Positions 1 through 8,946 of a stretch of 64,000 bases of DNA are shown piece after piece. The notes below the pieces were generated by a model that was not told where the DNA came from, made no database searches, and was given only the letters and a program-made list of their open reading frames with translations. The DNA lies in NCBI RefSeq assembly GCF_025398255.1, contig NZ_JAODNW010000002.1, positions 306,102-370,101 of the forward strand, written 5' to 3'. A program made the translations under genes and the position numbers. The DNA is from Chelativorans intermedius. GTDB lineage: Bacteria > Pseudomonadota > Alphaproteobacteria > Rhizobiales > Rhizobiaceae. Numbering within the stretch: the first letter of the stretch is position 1; each line of letters starts with the position of its first letter.

Positions 1-248
1 TGCGCCAGACGCTTGCCAATGTCGTGGCCGTGCTTGCCGAAGCCGGCGCGCGGCCGGAACACCTGACCTCCATGACCTGGTATTTCACCGACAAGGCGGA
101 ATATCAGGCAAATCTGAAGGAAATCGGCGACGCCTACCGTGCGGTGATCGGCCGGCACTATCCGGCGATGGCGGCCGTGGAGGTTACGGCACTGATGGAG
201 GACCGCGCCAAGGTGGAAATCCAGGCAATGGCCGTGGTTCCTGACTGA
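1..248 (+). CDS. RidA/YjgF family protein, C-terminal part (cut by window edge)
   Basis: The frame is open from the left edge, so the true start lies outside the window. The visible ~82 residues have the RidA C-terminal pattern: a segment on not-yet-published-activity style YFTD, then AVIGRHYPAMAAVEV and a final AKVEIQAMAVV strand. RidA proteins hydrolyse reactive enamine/imine intermediates or act in ring-derived amine catabolism. The gene ends 7 bases before the fadB-like gene on the same strand, so the two are probably co-transcribed. RidA-like genes also occur in CoA-dependent aminobenzoate clusters, which fits the neighbours. The family call is firm; the substrate is inferred. Confidence 0.85.
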   Translation, partial: RQTLANVVAVLAEAGARPEHLTSMTWYFTDKAEYQANLKEIGDAYRAVIGRHYPAMAAVEVTALMEDRAKVEIQAMAVVPD

Positions 249-255
249 GGGCATC

Positions 256-2253
256 ATGCAGGACGAGGACGACAAGGGCGCGGCGATACGCTTCTCGCAA
301 ACCGTCTCAGGCAGGCTGCAGAATGGTGTGCTGCTGGTGGTGATCGACAATCCGCCGGTCAATGCCGCCTCGGCAGACATGCGGGCTGGCCTGCTTGCCG
401 CCATCCGCCATGCCGATGAGGACGGGCATGTCCGCGCCGTGGTCGTCACCGGCGCGGGACGCGTCTTTGTCGGCGGCGCCGACATCAGGGAGTTCGGCCA
501 ACCCCCGGCCGAACCGCCACTGCCGAAGCTGGTCGAGACCATCGAGGCGAGCACGAAGCCCGTGGTGGCCGCCATCAACGGCGCCGCGCTGGGCGGAGGG
601 CTCGAAATTGCCCTTGCCTGTCACCACCGCATCGCCGCCGAGGCGGCCAAGGTGGGATTGCCGGAGGTGAAGCTCGGCGTGGTGCCCGGTGCCGGCGGCA
701 CGCAACGCCTTCCACGGCTTTCGGGCCTTGCCAGGGCGGCCGAATTGATCGCCAGCGGGCGGATCGTGGCGGCTTCGCAAGCCCTGTCGCTCGGCATCGT
801 GGATCAGGTGGTTGCCGGCGATCCGACACAGCAGGCGCTTGCCCTCGCCCCGCAGCTCGCCGCCGCGCCGCTGCGCCGAACCGGGGCGCTGACGGTCGGA
901 AGCGAGGAGGAGGCCGCCATCGACAAGGCGGTGGCCAGAATTCTTGCGCGGGCGCGCGGCCAGGAGGCGCCCGCAGAGGCCGTGCGGCTCGTGCGTCTTG
1001 CGGGCCTGCGACCGCTGGCCGAGGGGCTGGCCGAGGAACGCGCGACATTCCTGCGATTGCGCGACTCCGACCAGGCAAAGGCGCTCCGCCATGTCTTCTT
1101 TGCCGAACGGGCCGCGGCGAAGGTGAGGGGGCTCGAAGGGATCGAGCCGCAACCGGTGGAGACGGTCGGCGTGGTCGGCTGCGGCCTGATGGGCTCCGGC
1201 ATCGCCGTCTCGGCGCTGAATGCCGGTTTTCAGGTGATCGTGGTGGAACAGTCGCAGGAGGCGGCCGCAAGGGGACATGAGCGCATCGAATCGATGGTCG
1301 AGCGGGCGGTGAAATCCGGCCGCATCGACGAAGCCGGGCGCAAGCAGCGCCTTCAACGCCTCACCGTCAGCCATGCGCTCGCCGATCTTGCCATGGCCGA
1401 TGTCGTGATCGAGGCGGTCTTCGACGATCTCGCCGTCAAGAGCGCGCTCTTTGCAAAGCTCGATGGCATCGTCCGTCCCGACACGGTTCTTGCCACCAAC
1501 ACCAGCTATCTGGACCCCGACGCCATAGCGGCAGCGACAAAGAGGCCGGAGCGCGTCTGCGGCCTGCATTTCTTCTCCCCCGCCCATGTGATGCGGCTCG
1601 TGGAGGTGGTGCGGTGCGAAAAGACGGCGCCGCAGGTTCTTGCCACCGGCATGGCGCTTGCCCGCCAGCTCGGGAAACTGCCCATTGTCTGCGGCGTCTG
1701 CGAGGGCTTTATCGGCAACCGCATCTTCTCGGCCTATCGGCGCGAGGCGGAGTTTCTGGTCGAGGATGGCGCCTGGCCACAGGAGATCGACGCGGCGATG
1801 GAGGAATTCGGCTTCGCGATGGGCCCCTTCGCCGTGTTCGATCTGGCGGGGCTCGAGATTGCATGGGCACGGCGCAAGCGGCAGGCAGCCCGGCGCGACC
1901 CGGCCGAACGCTATGTGGAGATCGCCGACAGGCTGTGCGAAATGGGCCGCTTCGGCCAGAAGACCGGCCGCGGCTGGTATGCCTATCCCGACGGGGTGCG
2001 CACCGTGGATCCCGAGGTGACGGCGCTGATCGAGGCGTGCCGCAAGGCAAAGGGCATTGCCGCACGCGAGATCCCGAAAGACGAGATCGTCACCCGCCTG
2101 CTTGCGGCCATGGCAGAAGAGGGCAGGGCGGTGCTCGCCGAGGGCATTGCCGAAAGGGCAGGGGACATCGACCTGGTGATGATCCATGGCTATGGCTTTC
2201 CCGCCCACCGGGGCGGGCCGCTCTTTGCCGCCGGCCAGGGCCTGACGTCCTGA
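256..2253 (+). CDS. Bifunctional enoyl-CoA hydratase / 3-hydroxyacyl-CoA dehydrogenase (FadB/FadJ type)
   Basis: Fusion enzyme of 665 residues. Residues ~15-200 are a crotonase domain with both expected glutamates (GGGLEIALAC and GLPEVKLGVVPGAGGTQR). From ~residue 305 there is an NAD-binding Rossmann motif (GVVGCGLMGSG), then HFFSPAH (catalytic His near 438) and GFIGNRIF. It should hydrate enoyl-CoA and oxidise the resulting 3-hydroxyacyl-CoA in beta-oxidation or after aromatic ring cleavage. The protein ends at the GYGFPAHRGGPLF block, whereas family members usually continue for several dozen residues, so the C-terminus looks short. It starts 7 bases after the ridA stop. A GAGGGC ribosome site precedes the ATG. 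Confidence 0.92.
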   Translation: MQDEDDKGAAIRFSQTVSGRLQNGVLLVVIDNPPVNAASADMRAGLLAAIRHADEDGHVRAVVVTGAGRVFVGGADIREFGQPPAEPPLPKLVETIEASTKPVVAAINGAALGGGLEIALACHHRIAAEAAKVGLPEVKLGVVPGAGGTQRLPRLSGLARAAELIASGRIVAASQALSLGIVDQVVAGDPTQQALALAPQLAAAPLRRTGALTVGSEEEAAIDKAVARILARARGQEAPAEAVRLVRLAGLRPLAEGLAEERATFLRLRDSDQAKALRHVFFAERAAAKVRGLEGIEPQPVETVGVVGCGLMGSGIAVSALNAGFQVIVVEQSQEAAARGHERIESMVERAVKSGRIDEAGRKQRLQRLTVSHALADLAMADVVIEAVFDDLAVKSALFAKLDGIVRPDTVLATNTSYLDPDAIAAATKRPERVCGLHFFSPAHVMRLVEVVRCEKTAPQVLATGMALARQLGKLPIVCGVCEGFIGNRIFSAYRREAEFLVEDGAWPQEIDAAMEEFGFAMGPFAVFDLAGLEIAWARRKRQAARRDPAERYVEIADRLCEMGRFGQKTGRGWYAYPDGVRTVDPEVTALIEACRKAKGIAAREIPKDEIVTRLLAAMAEEGRAVLAEGIAERAGDIDLVMIHGYGFPAHRGGPLFAAGQGLTS

Positions 2254-2256
2254 GCC

Positions 2257-2275
2257 GGCGGCTCGTCGCGCCGCC
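2257..2275. terminator. Stem-loop between convergent genes
   Basis: GGCGGC and GCCGCC pair around a 7-nt loop in the short gap between the convergent fadB-like and hydrolase genes. The right arm touches the hydrolase stop codon. There is no clear T-run, so termination is possible but unproven. Confidence 0.35.
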
Positions 2276-3105
2276 TATTCGGCCAGCAGGGCCCGCGTGA
2301 GGGGGTGATGGGGATCGGCCAGCCCGTCGATGACGGTGAAATGGTGGCGATCGGGTTCCACCACCGCCGAGGTGACGGCACCGAGACCCGTCCATATATT
2401 GGCAAGCAGCGCATTTTGGCGCAGAAACTCCGCGCGCTCGCCACCGCCCACCCAGCAGGTGATGCGCGCGCCCTCGATGGGGCGCAAGAGGGCCGGGCTT
2501 TCGGCCTGTGCCTCGGCCTCGTCGATCATGAGCTTTTCATTCATGGCCGTGCGCATGAGCGGGCGCAGATCGTGCAGCCCGGAGATCGAGACGACGCGAC
2601 GAATGCGCCGTCGAACATCCGGCGCAAGCGGCGTTGTGTGCGAGATCATCCGGCTGGCGAGATGGCCGCCGGCGGAATGCCCCGTGAGCAGCAAAGGCCC
2701 GTCCACCATGCCGGCCGCCATGGCGATGGCCGCGGCCACCTCCTTCACGATGCCGGCAATGCGGATCTGCGGGCACAGCGTGTAGGAGGGCATGGCAACG
2801 GCATAGCCGTGCTCCAGCGCGCCCCCGGCCAGATGCGACCAGTAGCTCTTGTCGAGCTTCAGCCAGTAGCCGCCATGGACGAAAACCACGAGACCCCTCG
2901 GCCCTCCGGCCGGCAGGAACAGGTCGAGGCGGTTGCGCGGGCGCTCGCCATAGGCAAGGTCCAGGCGCGCCCGGCCCGCCTTGGAAAGGCGGTCGCGGAG
3001 ATGCCGGGCCGGCTCCTCCCAGGCCTGCGGCCATCGCTCGCCACCGGGAATGTTGGGACCGTTGGCATAGGCGTCGTCCCAATCGGTGATCATGCGCTCG
3101 AACAT
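2275..3105 (-). CDS. Alpha/beta hydrolase, kynurenine-formamidase-like
   Basis: Protein of 276 residues with an oxyanion-hole motif HGGYW at 77-81 and a nucleophile elbow GHSAGG at 142-147 (Ser144). A late histidine in RHHFTVIDG (~residue 257) would complete the triad. HGGYW plus GHSAGG is typical of the kynurenine formamidase/carboxylesterase group, which removes formyl from N-formylkynurenine on the way to anthranilate. No signal peptide is seen, so it is probably cytoplasmic. It is divergent from the CoA ligase gene and shares a 237-base intergenic region containing a palindrome. Another carboxylesterase role cannot be excluded. Confidence 0.8.
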   Translation of the reverse strand: MFERMITDWDDAYANGPNIPGGERWPQAWEEPARHLRDRLSKAGRARLDLAYGERPRNRLDLFLPAGGPRGLVVFVHGGYWLKLDKSYWSHLAGGALEHGYAVAMPSYTLCPQIRIAGIVKEVAAAIAMAAGMVDGPLLLTGHSAGGHLASRMISHTTPLAPDVRRRIRRVVSISGLHDLRPLMRTAMNEKLMIDEAEAQAESPALLRPIEGARITCWVGGGERAEFLRQNALLANIWTGLGAVTSAVVEPDRHHFTVIDGLADPHHPLTRALLAE

Positions 3106-3182
3106 CGGCCGCTCCCCTCCCTTGACACAGCCATAAAAGCCGCCCTCCGGGCAGCGGAGTCAACCGCCCCCGAAAAAATTTT

Positions 3183-3195
3183 ATACTTGAAGTAT
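3183..3195. promoter_or_regulatory. Palindromic operator candidate ATACTT-G-AAGTAT
   Basis: A perfect 13-bp palindrome (6-bp arms, 1-bp centre) lies in an AT-rich island between the divergent hydrolase and CoA-ligase genes. Its size and setting suit a MarR- or GntR-type regulator acting on both promoters. No regulator gene is adjacent within the window. Confidence 0.4.
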
Positions 3196-3342
3196 TTTGC
3201 GACTGATGTCATCCTTGCAGTGCCTGGACGAGAGTGGGAGGCTCGCCGTGCCCTTCATGAATGCCGGTTTGCAGGCCTGTCTTGAGAATGCCGCCGGATG
3301 CAGCGTGTGCCCCCTTGTCCCGCCTGAACCAGGGAGGACTGC

Positions 3343-4971
3343 ATGAGGCTTGGACCGACTGCGCATGTCGACACCTTTGCGCGCGACAATCTTCCGCCGC
3401 CGGATGAATGGCCGGACCTGCTTCTCGACGGGTTTGAATATCCCGAATACCTCAACGCCGCCGTCGAGCTGACGGACCGCATGGTCGAGAAGGGCTTTGC
3501 CGACCGCACCGCCCTGATCGGCAATGGCCGCCGCCGCACCTACAAGGAGCTGGCCGACTGGACAAACCGGCTCGCCAATGCGCTCGTCGAGAATTATGGC
3601 GTCAAGCCGGGCAATCGGGTTCTCATCCGCTCGGCCAACAACCCGGCCATGGTGGCCTGCTGGCTGGCTGCCACCAAGGCGGGTGCCGTGGTCGTCAACA
3701 CCATGCCGATGCTCAGGGCCGGCGAGCTTGCCAAGATCGTCGACAAGGCGCAGGTCTCGCTGGCGCTTTGTGACACCCGCCTGATGGACGAGATCGTCGC
3801 CTGCGCGAAGGAAAGCCGGTTCCTCAAGCAGGTGGTGGGTTTCGACGGCACGGCAAATCACGATGCGGAGCTCGACCGGGCGGCTCTCGACAAGCCGGTC
3901 ACCTTCGAGGCGGTAAGGACCGGCCGGGACGATGTGGCGCTTCTGGGCTTTACCTCCGGCACCACCGGCGTTCCCAAGGCCACCATGCATTTCCATCGCG
4001 ATCTGCTGATCATCGCTGACGGATATGCCCGGGAGATCCTGCAGGTGACCCCCGACGACGTGTTCGTGGGCTCGCCGCCCCTGGCCTTCACCTTCGGCCT
4101 TGGCGGCCTTGCGATCTTCCCGCTGCGCTTCGGCGCGGCCGCCACGCTGCTGGAGCAGGCCACGCCGGCCAACATGATCGACATCATAGAAACCTACCGC
4201 GCGACGATCTGTTTCACCGCGCCCACCGCCTATCGGGCCATGCTGAAGGCGATGGACGACGGCGCCGACCTCTCCTCGCTGCGCGCGGCGGTCTCGGCAG
4301 GGGAGACGCTGCCAGCCCCGGTCTTCGAGGAGTGGATCGCAAAGACCGGCCGGCCGATCCTCGATGGCATCGGCGCTACGGAAATGTTGCACATCTTCAT
4401 CTCCAACCGCTTCGAGGACCTGAAGCCCGGGTCCACCGGCCGGCCCGTAAGCGGCTATGAGGCGCGCATCGTCGACGACGAGATGAACGAGCTGCCGCGC
4501 GGCACGCCGGGCAGGCTGGCCGTGCGCGGCCCCACCGGCTGCCGCTATCTGGCCGACGAACGGCAACGCGCCTATGTGCGCAACGGCTGGAACATCACCG
4601 GCGATTCCTTCCTGCAGGACGAGGAGGGGTTCTTCCATTTCGTCGCGCGCAGTGACGACATGATCATCAGCGCCGGCTACAACATCGCCGGCCCCGAGGT
4701 GGAGGCGGCGCTTCTCACGCATCCCGATGTCGCCGAATGCGCGGTGATCGGCGCCCCTGACGCCGAACGTGGGCAGATCGTCGAAGCCTATGTGGTGCTT
4801 GCCAAAGGCGCAAAGGGCGATGCGCAGTGCGTGAAGCGCCTGCAGGACCACGTGAAGGCAACCATCGCGCCCTACAAATATCCGCGCTCGATCAGGTTCG
4901 TCGAGGCGCTGCCCAAGACGCAGACGGGCAAGATCCAGCGCTTCCGGCTGCGCGAGGAGCCCACGCAATGA
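3343..4971 (+). CDS. AMP-forming acyl/aryl-CoA ligase, benzoate-CoA ligase family
   Basis: Protein of 542 residues. The adenylation P-loop FTSGTTGVPKATMH lies near residue 205, the A8 region ITGDSFLQDEEGFFHF with RSDDMIISAGYNI near 420-450, and the catalytic Lys in TQTGKIQRF near the C-terminus. The enzyme adenylates a carboxylate and transfers it to CoA. The sequence resembles the benzoate / 2-aminobenzoate-CoA ligase branch rather than fatty-acid ligases. A GGGAGG site stands ~6 bases before the ATG. An ABC importer follows 86 bases downstream, so imported aromatic acid is the likely substrate. The exact acid is inferred from context. Confidence 0.85.
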   Translation: MRLGPTAHVDTFARDNLPPPDEWPDLLLDGFEYPEYLNAAVELTDRMVEKGFADRTALIGNGRRRTYKELADWTNRLANALVENYGVKPGNRVLIRSANNPAMVACWLAATKAGAVVVNTMPMLRAGELAKIVDKAQVSLALCDTRLMDEIVACAKESRFLKQVVGFDGTANHDAELDRAALDKPVTFEAVRTGRDDVALLGFTSGTTGVPKATMHFHRDLLIIADGYAREILQVTPDDVFVGSPPLAFTFGLGGLAIFPLRFGAAATLLEQATPANMIDIIETYRATICFTAPTAYRAMLKAMDDGADLSSLRAAVSAGETLPAPVFEEWIAKTGRPILDGIGATEMLHIFISNRFEDLKPGSTGRPVSGYEARIVDDEMNELPRGTPGRLAVRGPTGCRYLADERQRAYVRNGWNITGDSFLQDEEGFFHFVARSDDMIISAGYNIAGPEVEAALLTHPDVAECAVIGAPDAERGQIVEAYVVLAKGAKGDAQCVKRLQDHVKATIAPYKYPRSIRFVEALPKTQTGKIQRFRLREEPTQ

Positions 4972-5057
4972 CCGCGTTCTCAAGGTTGCACTGCCGGCGG
5001 AAGTCTGGAAATCTCGCTGCCAACTCTGAAACACCCAATCACGGGAGGGGAACGACA

Positions 5058-6194
5058 ATGAAAAATGCTCTTGCCACGGGACTGCTCGGCCTGTCGCTCA
5101 TGGCCGCCGGCCCAGCCGCGGCCGAGCCGGTGAAGATCGGCGTCATCACCACGCTGTCGGGCGGCGGCGCCGGGCTCGGCATCGACATGCGCGACGCCTT
5201 CACGCTGGCCATCGAGCAGTCCGGCAACAAGGACATCGAGCTCGTCATCGAGGACGATGCCCGCAAGCCCGAGCTTGCCGTGCAGATTGCCCAGAAGATG
5301 ATCCAGAGCGACAAGGTCGACCTCATGACCGGCATCATCTGGTCGAACCTGGCCATGGCCGTCGTGCCCAACGCGGTGGCCCAGGATGTCATCTATCTGT
5401 CGCCCAATGCCGGCCCCTCGGCGCTTGCCGGACCCAACTGCCACCCCAACTATTTCAACGTCGCCTATCAGAACGACAATTTTCACGAGGCGATGGGGCA
5501 ATACGCCAACCAGGACTACAAGAAGACCTTCATCCTTGCCCCCAATTATCCGGCCGGCAAGGATTCGCTCACCGGCTTCAAGCGCTTCTACAAGGGCGAG
5601 ATCGCCGGCGAGGTCTACACCAAGGTGGGCCAGACCGACTATGCCGCCGAGATCGCGCAGATCCGCGCCTCGGGCGCCGACTCCGTCTTCTTCTTCCTGC
5701 CCGGCGGCATGGGCATCGCCTTTCTGAAGCAATATGCCCAGTCGGGCGTCGACATTCCCATCATGGGCCCCGCCTTCTCCTTCAGCCAGGACATCCTGCC
5801 GGCGGTGGGCGATGCGGCGCTGGGAATCAGGAACTCGGCCACCTGGGCCAAGGACCTCGACAACGAGGCCAATCACAAGTTCGTCGAAGCCTTTCAGGCC
5901 AAATATGGCCGTCTGCCTTCCGTCTATGCGGCGCAGAGCTGGGATACCGCAAACCTCATCCTGTCCGCGCTGTCCAAGGCGAGCGTGAAGGACAAGGAAG
6001 CGTTCCGTGCGGCATTGAAGGAGGCCGATTTCGAATCCGTGCGTGGCAAGTTCAGCTTCAACACCAACAACCACCCGATTCAGGATATCTATATCCGCGA
6101 GGTGGTGAAGGAAGGCGATGTCCTGACCAACAGGATCGTGGCCAAGGCCTTTACCGATCACAAGGACGCCTACGCGCAACAGTGCAACATGTAG
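5058..6194 (+). CDS. ABC transporter substrate-binding protein, branched-chain amino acid / aromatic acid type
   Basis: Periplasmic binding protein of 378 residues (Peripla_BP_6 fold). Residues 1-22 form a signal peptide ending in GPAAA before EPVKIGV. The start at 5058 was chosen because it begins the signal peptide and follows GGGAGGGG with good spacing; upstream in-frame codons encode no signal sequence. It binds ligand outside the membrane and delivers it to the permeases at 6304-8204. In alphaproteobacteria such proteins near CoA ligases often bind aromatic acids rather than leucine or isoleucine. Ligand assignment is by context only. Confidence 0.88.
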   Translation: MKNALATGLLGLSLMAAGPAAAEPVKIGVITTLSGGGAGLGIDMRDAFTLAIEQSGNKDIELVIEDDARKPELAVQIAQKMIQSDKVDLMTGIIWSNLAMAVVPNAVAQDVIYLSPNAGPSALAGPNCHPNYFNVAYQNDNFHEAMGQYANQDYKKTFILAPNYPAGKDSLTGFKRFYKGEIAGEVYTKVGQTDYAAEIAQIRASGADSVFFFLPGGMGIAFLKQYAQSGVDIPIMGPAFSFSQDILPAVGDAALGIRNSATWAKDLDNEANHKFVEAFQAKYGRLPSVYAAQSWDTANLILSALSKASVKDKEAFRAALKEADFESVRGKFSFNTNNHPIQDIYIREVVKEGDVLTNRIVAKAFTDHKDAYAQQCNM

Positions 6195-6227
6195 GGCGCC
6201 CGGCCGCCGCGCCTGCCATCGCGCGCG

Positions 6228-6259
6228 CTGCCGCGCCGTCCAGAGAGGCGGCGCGGCAG
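6228..6259 (+). other. Intercistronic GC-rich hairpin after binding-protein gene
   Basis: CTGCCGCGCCG (6228-6238) pairs with CGGCGCGGCAG (6249-6259) around a 10-nt loop. The stem can be lengthened through one G-U pair. It lies between the binding-protein stop and the first permease. No T-run follows, so it more likely blocks 3' decay of the binding-protein message than terminates transcription. Confidence 0.55.
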
Positions 6260-6303
6260 TGCGGGCAAGCCATCGTTTCCGCTGAAGCTTCGGATCACGT
6301 TCC

Positions 6304-7224
6304 TTGTCCATCGCCCTTCTGATCGAGCAATTGCTGAACGGGCTGCAGCTTGGGGTCATGCTCTTCCTCATGGCCGCGGGCCTGACGCTCATCTTCGGCG
6401 TCATGGGGCTCATCAACCTTGCCCATGGCTCGCTCTACATGATCGGCGCCTTCGCCTGCGCGATCGTTGCGACAGCCACCGGATCCTTCTGGATCGGCCT
6501 GGCCGCCAGCCTTGCCGCCGCCGCGGCGGCAGGGGCCATCATGGAGATCACCGTCATCCGCCGGCTCTATGAGCGCGACCATCTCGACCAGGTGCTCGCC
6601 ACCTTCGCGCTCATTCTCATCTTTTCGGAAGGGACCCGCTGGCTGTTCGGCTCCTTCCCGCTTTATCTCGACATTCCGCCAGCCCTTCAGGGCGCTGTGC
6701 CCCTGCCCGGGGGCGGGCAATACCAGCTCTACAGGCTCGCCATCATCGGCGTCGGCGTTGCAGTGGCGGTCGGCCTCTACCTGCTGATCGCGCGCACACG
6801 CCTCGGCATGCGCATTCGCGCCGGCGAATCCGATCGCGAGATGATCGCCGCCCTCGGCGTCGACATTTCGACCCTCTACACGGTCGTCTTCGCGCTCGGG
6901 GCCGCCCTTGCCGGCCTTGCCGGCGCCCTCGTCGGGGCGCTGCAGTCCGTGCAGGTCGGCATGGGCGAGCCGGTTCTCATCCTCGCCTTCGTGGTCATCG
7001 TCATCGGCGGCATCGGCTCCATCAAGGGCGCGCTGTTCGGCGCCGTGCTGGTGGGTGTGGTCGATACGATGGGCCGCTTTCTGCTTCCGCAGGCGCTCAC
7101 CCTCATGCTTGCGCCCTCGCAGGCCGCGCTGGTGGGCGGGGCGCTCGCCTCCATGCTGATCTATATCGTCATGGCCCTGATCCTCGCCTTCAGGCCGAGC
7201 GGCCTGTTTTCGGCACAGTCATGA
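6304..7224 (+). CDS. Branched-chain amino acid type ABC permease (LivH family)
   Basis: Integral membrane protein of 306 residues with about eight hydrophobic segments, beginning IALLIEQLLNGLQLGVMLFLMAAGLTLIFGVMGLINLAHGS, shortened here to its hallmark GLINLAHGS motif near residue 37. The RAGESDREMIAALGVD coupling region near 175-190 contacts the ATPases. The start is TTG at 6304; no ATG gives the conserved N-terminus. The stop overlaps the next gene by 4 bases (ATGA), which implies translational coupling. Together with the next three genes it forms the membrane part of the importer. Confidence 0.9.
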   Translation: MSIALLIEQLLNGLQLGVMLFLMAAGLTLIFGVMGLINLAHGSLYMIGAFACAIVATATGSFWIGLAASLAAAAAAGAIMEITVIRRLYERDHLDQVLATFALILIFSEGTRWLFGSFPLYLDIPPALQGAVPLPGGGQYQLYRLAIIGVGVAVAVGLYLLIARTRLGMRIRAGESDREMIAALGVDISTLYTVVFALGAALAGLAGALVGALQSVQVGMGEPVLILAFVVIVIGGIGSIKGALFGAVLVGVVDTMGRFLLPQALTLMLAPSQAALVGGALASMLIYIVMALILAFRPSGLFSAQS

Positions 7225-8204
7225 GGCGCGCCGTGACACGCGAAGCGGCCACCAACACAACCCTTGCCCTGCTCCTGCTGGCGGCACCGCTTGCCGCCTC
7301 GGCGATGGGCGAGCCTTTCTATGTGACGCTGGCAACGCGCATCGCGGTGCTTGCGCTGGCGGCCGTGGGGCTCAACATTGCGCTCGGCCTCGGCGGTCTC
7401 GTCTCCTTCGGCCATGCCGCCTTTTTCGGGCTTGGCGGCTATGCGGCGGGGATCCTCGCCACGCATGCCTTCAATGCCGAGCCGCTCTTCCTGGGCATTG
7501 CCGGCACCACCTCCATGCCGGCAATCTGGCTTGTGGCGATGGTCGTCTGCGGTCTCGTGGCCCTGCCGATCGGCGCGGTGAGCCTGCGCACCTCGGGCGT
7601 CTATTTCATCATGATCACGCTCGCCTTCGCGCAGATGATCTACTACTTCGCCATCTCCTGGCCCGCCTATGGCGGCGAGGACGGGCTTTCGATCTATCTG
7701 CGCAACAGTTTTCCCTGGGTCAACACGGCGGCACCGCTGCCCTTCTTCCTGGTCTGCTACGGCCTGCTTCTTCTGGGGCTCCTCGTCTTCCGGGCGCTGC
7801 GCGATTCCCGCTTCGGCGCGGCCCTGCAGGCGGCCCGGCAGAACGAGGTGCGCCTGGCGGCGGTGGGAATTGCGCCCTTCGACATCCGCCTGACCGCCTT
7901 CGTCATCTCGGCCATGATGACCGGGGTTGCCGGCGCCCTTTTTGCCGATCTCAATCATTTCGTGAGCCCCTCCATGCTCTCCTGGCACATGTCGGGCGAG
8001 CTCATCGTGCTGATCATCCTCGGCGGCAAGGGCCGGCTCTTCGGCCCCGTGGCCGGTGCCATGCTCTATGTGCTTCTGGAGCATGTGCTTGGCGGCATCA
8101 CCGAGCGATGGCAGTTCTTCCTCGGCCTCATTCTCCTGGGCGTCGTACTGTTTGCGCGTGGCGGGCTCATCGGCCTCGTCGCGGGGAGGCAGAGCCATGG
8201 CTGA
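7221..8204 (+). CDS. Branched-chain amino acid type ABC permease (LivM family)
   Basis: Membrane protein of 327 residues with the LivM signature GLGGLVSFGHAAFFGLGGYAAG near residues 55-75 (GHAAFFGLG core) and the coupling helix RQNEVRLAAVGI. It pairs with the LivH-type permease to form the channel. It overlaps the preceding gene by ATGA, and its 3' end overlaps the ATPase start by 8 bases, so the four genes are tightly coupled. Family identity is clear; the transported compound is not fixed by sequence. Confidence 0.9.
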   Translation: MRRAVTREAATNTTLALLLLAAPLAASAMGEPFYVTLATRIAVLALAAVGLNIALGLGGLVSFGHAAFFGLGGYAAGILATHAFNAEPLFLGIAGTTSMPAIWLVAMVVCGLVALPIGAVSLRTSGVYFIMITLAFAQMIYYFAISWPAYGGEDGLSIYLRNSFPWVNTAAPLPFFLVCYGLLLLGLLVFRALRDSRFGAALQAARQNEVRLAAVGIAPFDIRLTAFVISAMMTGVAGALFADLNHFVSPSMLSWHMSGELIVLIILGGKGRLFGPVAGAMLYVLLEHVLGGITERWQFFLGLILLGVVLFARGGLIGLVAGRQSHG

Positions 8205-8946
8205 AACGGTCCTGGAAATCCGCGACCTCAGAAAGAGCTTCGGCGCGCTCAAGGCGACTGACGGTGTGAGCCTCGATCTGGTGCGCGGCGAGATTCACGC
8301 GCTCATCGGTCCGAACGGCGCGGGCAAAAGCACCCTCATCCATCAGATCGCCGGCTCGCTGACGCCGGACAGCGGCACCATCCGCTTCCTCGGCCGTGAC
8401 GTGGCCGGGCTCGACATGGCAGCGCGCGCCCGGCTGGGCCTTGCCCGCAGCTTCCAGACCTCCTCGCTTGCCAGGGAGTTCTCCGCCCTGCGCAACGTGA
8501 TGCTGGCCGTGCAGGCGCGGCAGGGGTCGAGCTTGCGCTTCTTGCGCCCCGTCATGCAGGACGCAAGCCTTACCGAGCCGGCCATGGCCATGCTGGCGCG
8601 CGTCGGCCTTGCCGAGCGCGCCCATGTGCCGGCCGCCGAACTGTCGCACGGCGAGTGCCGGCAACTGGAGATCGCCATTGCGCTGGCGCTTGGTCCCAGA
8701 GCCTTCCTCCTCGACGAACCCATGGCCGGCATGGGACCGGAAGGCTCCAGAAGGCTCACGGCCTTCCTCGATGCGCTGCGCCAGGAGGCGCCCATCCTTC
8801 TGGTCGAACACGACATGGACGCTGTCTTCGCGCTCGCCGACCGGATTTCCGTTCTCGTCTATGGCCGCGTCATCGCCACCGGCAAGGTGGACGAGATACG
8901 CAACGACCCCGAAGTCCGCCGGGCCTATCTCGGAGAAAGCGCGTGA
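8197..8946 (+). CDS. ABC transporter ATP-binding protein (LivG family)
   Basis: Protein of 249 residues. Walker A is GPNGAGKST near residue 38, the signature is LSHGECRQLEIA, and Walker B is AFLLDEPMAGM followed by the H-loop VEHDMD. The family signature is usually LSHGEQ; here Cys replaces Gln. The start at 8197 (MAETVLEI) gives a normal-length protein and sits inside the end of the LivM gene; upstream in-frame codons would encode LivM in another frame. It energises import through the two permeases. Confidence 0.9.
   Translation: MAETVLEIRDLRKSFGALKATDGVSLDLVRGEIHALIGPNGAGKSTLIHQIAGSLTPDSGTIRFLGRDVAGLDMAARARLGLARSFQTSSLAREFSALRNVMLAVQARQGSSLRFLRPVMQDASLTEPAMAMLARVGLAERAHVPAAELSHGECRQLEIAIALALGPRAFLLDEPMAGMGPEGSRRLTAFLDALRQEAPILLVEHDMDAVFALADRISVLVYGRVIATGKVDEIRNDPEVRRAYLGESA

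Noticed and set aside
307..2208. Long minus-strand open frame (633 codons) over the fadB-like gene
   Set aside because: It is antisense to a clear two-domain enzyme. Its His/Gly/Arg-rich translation matches no family and is explained by GC-rich codon bias.
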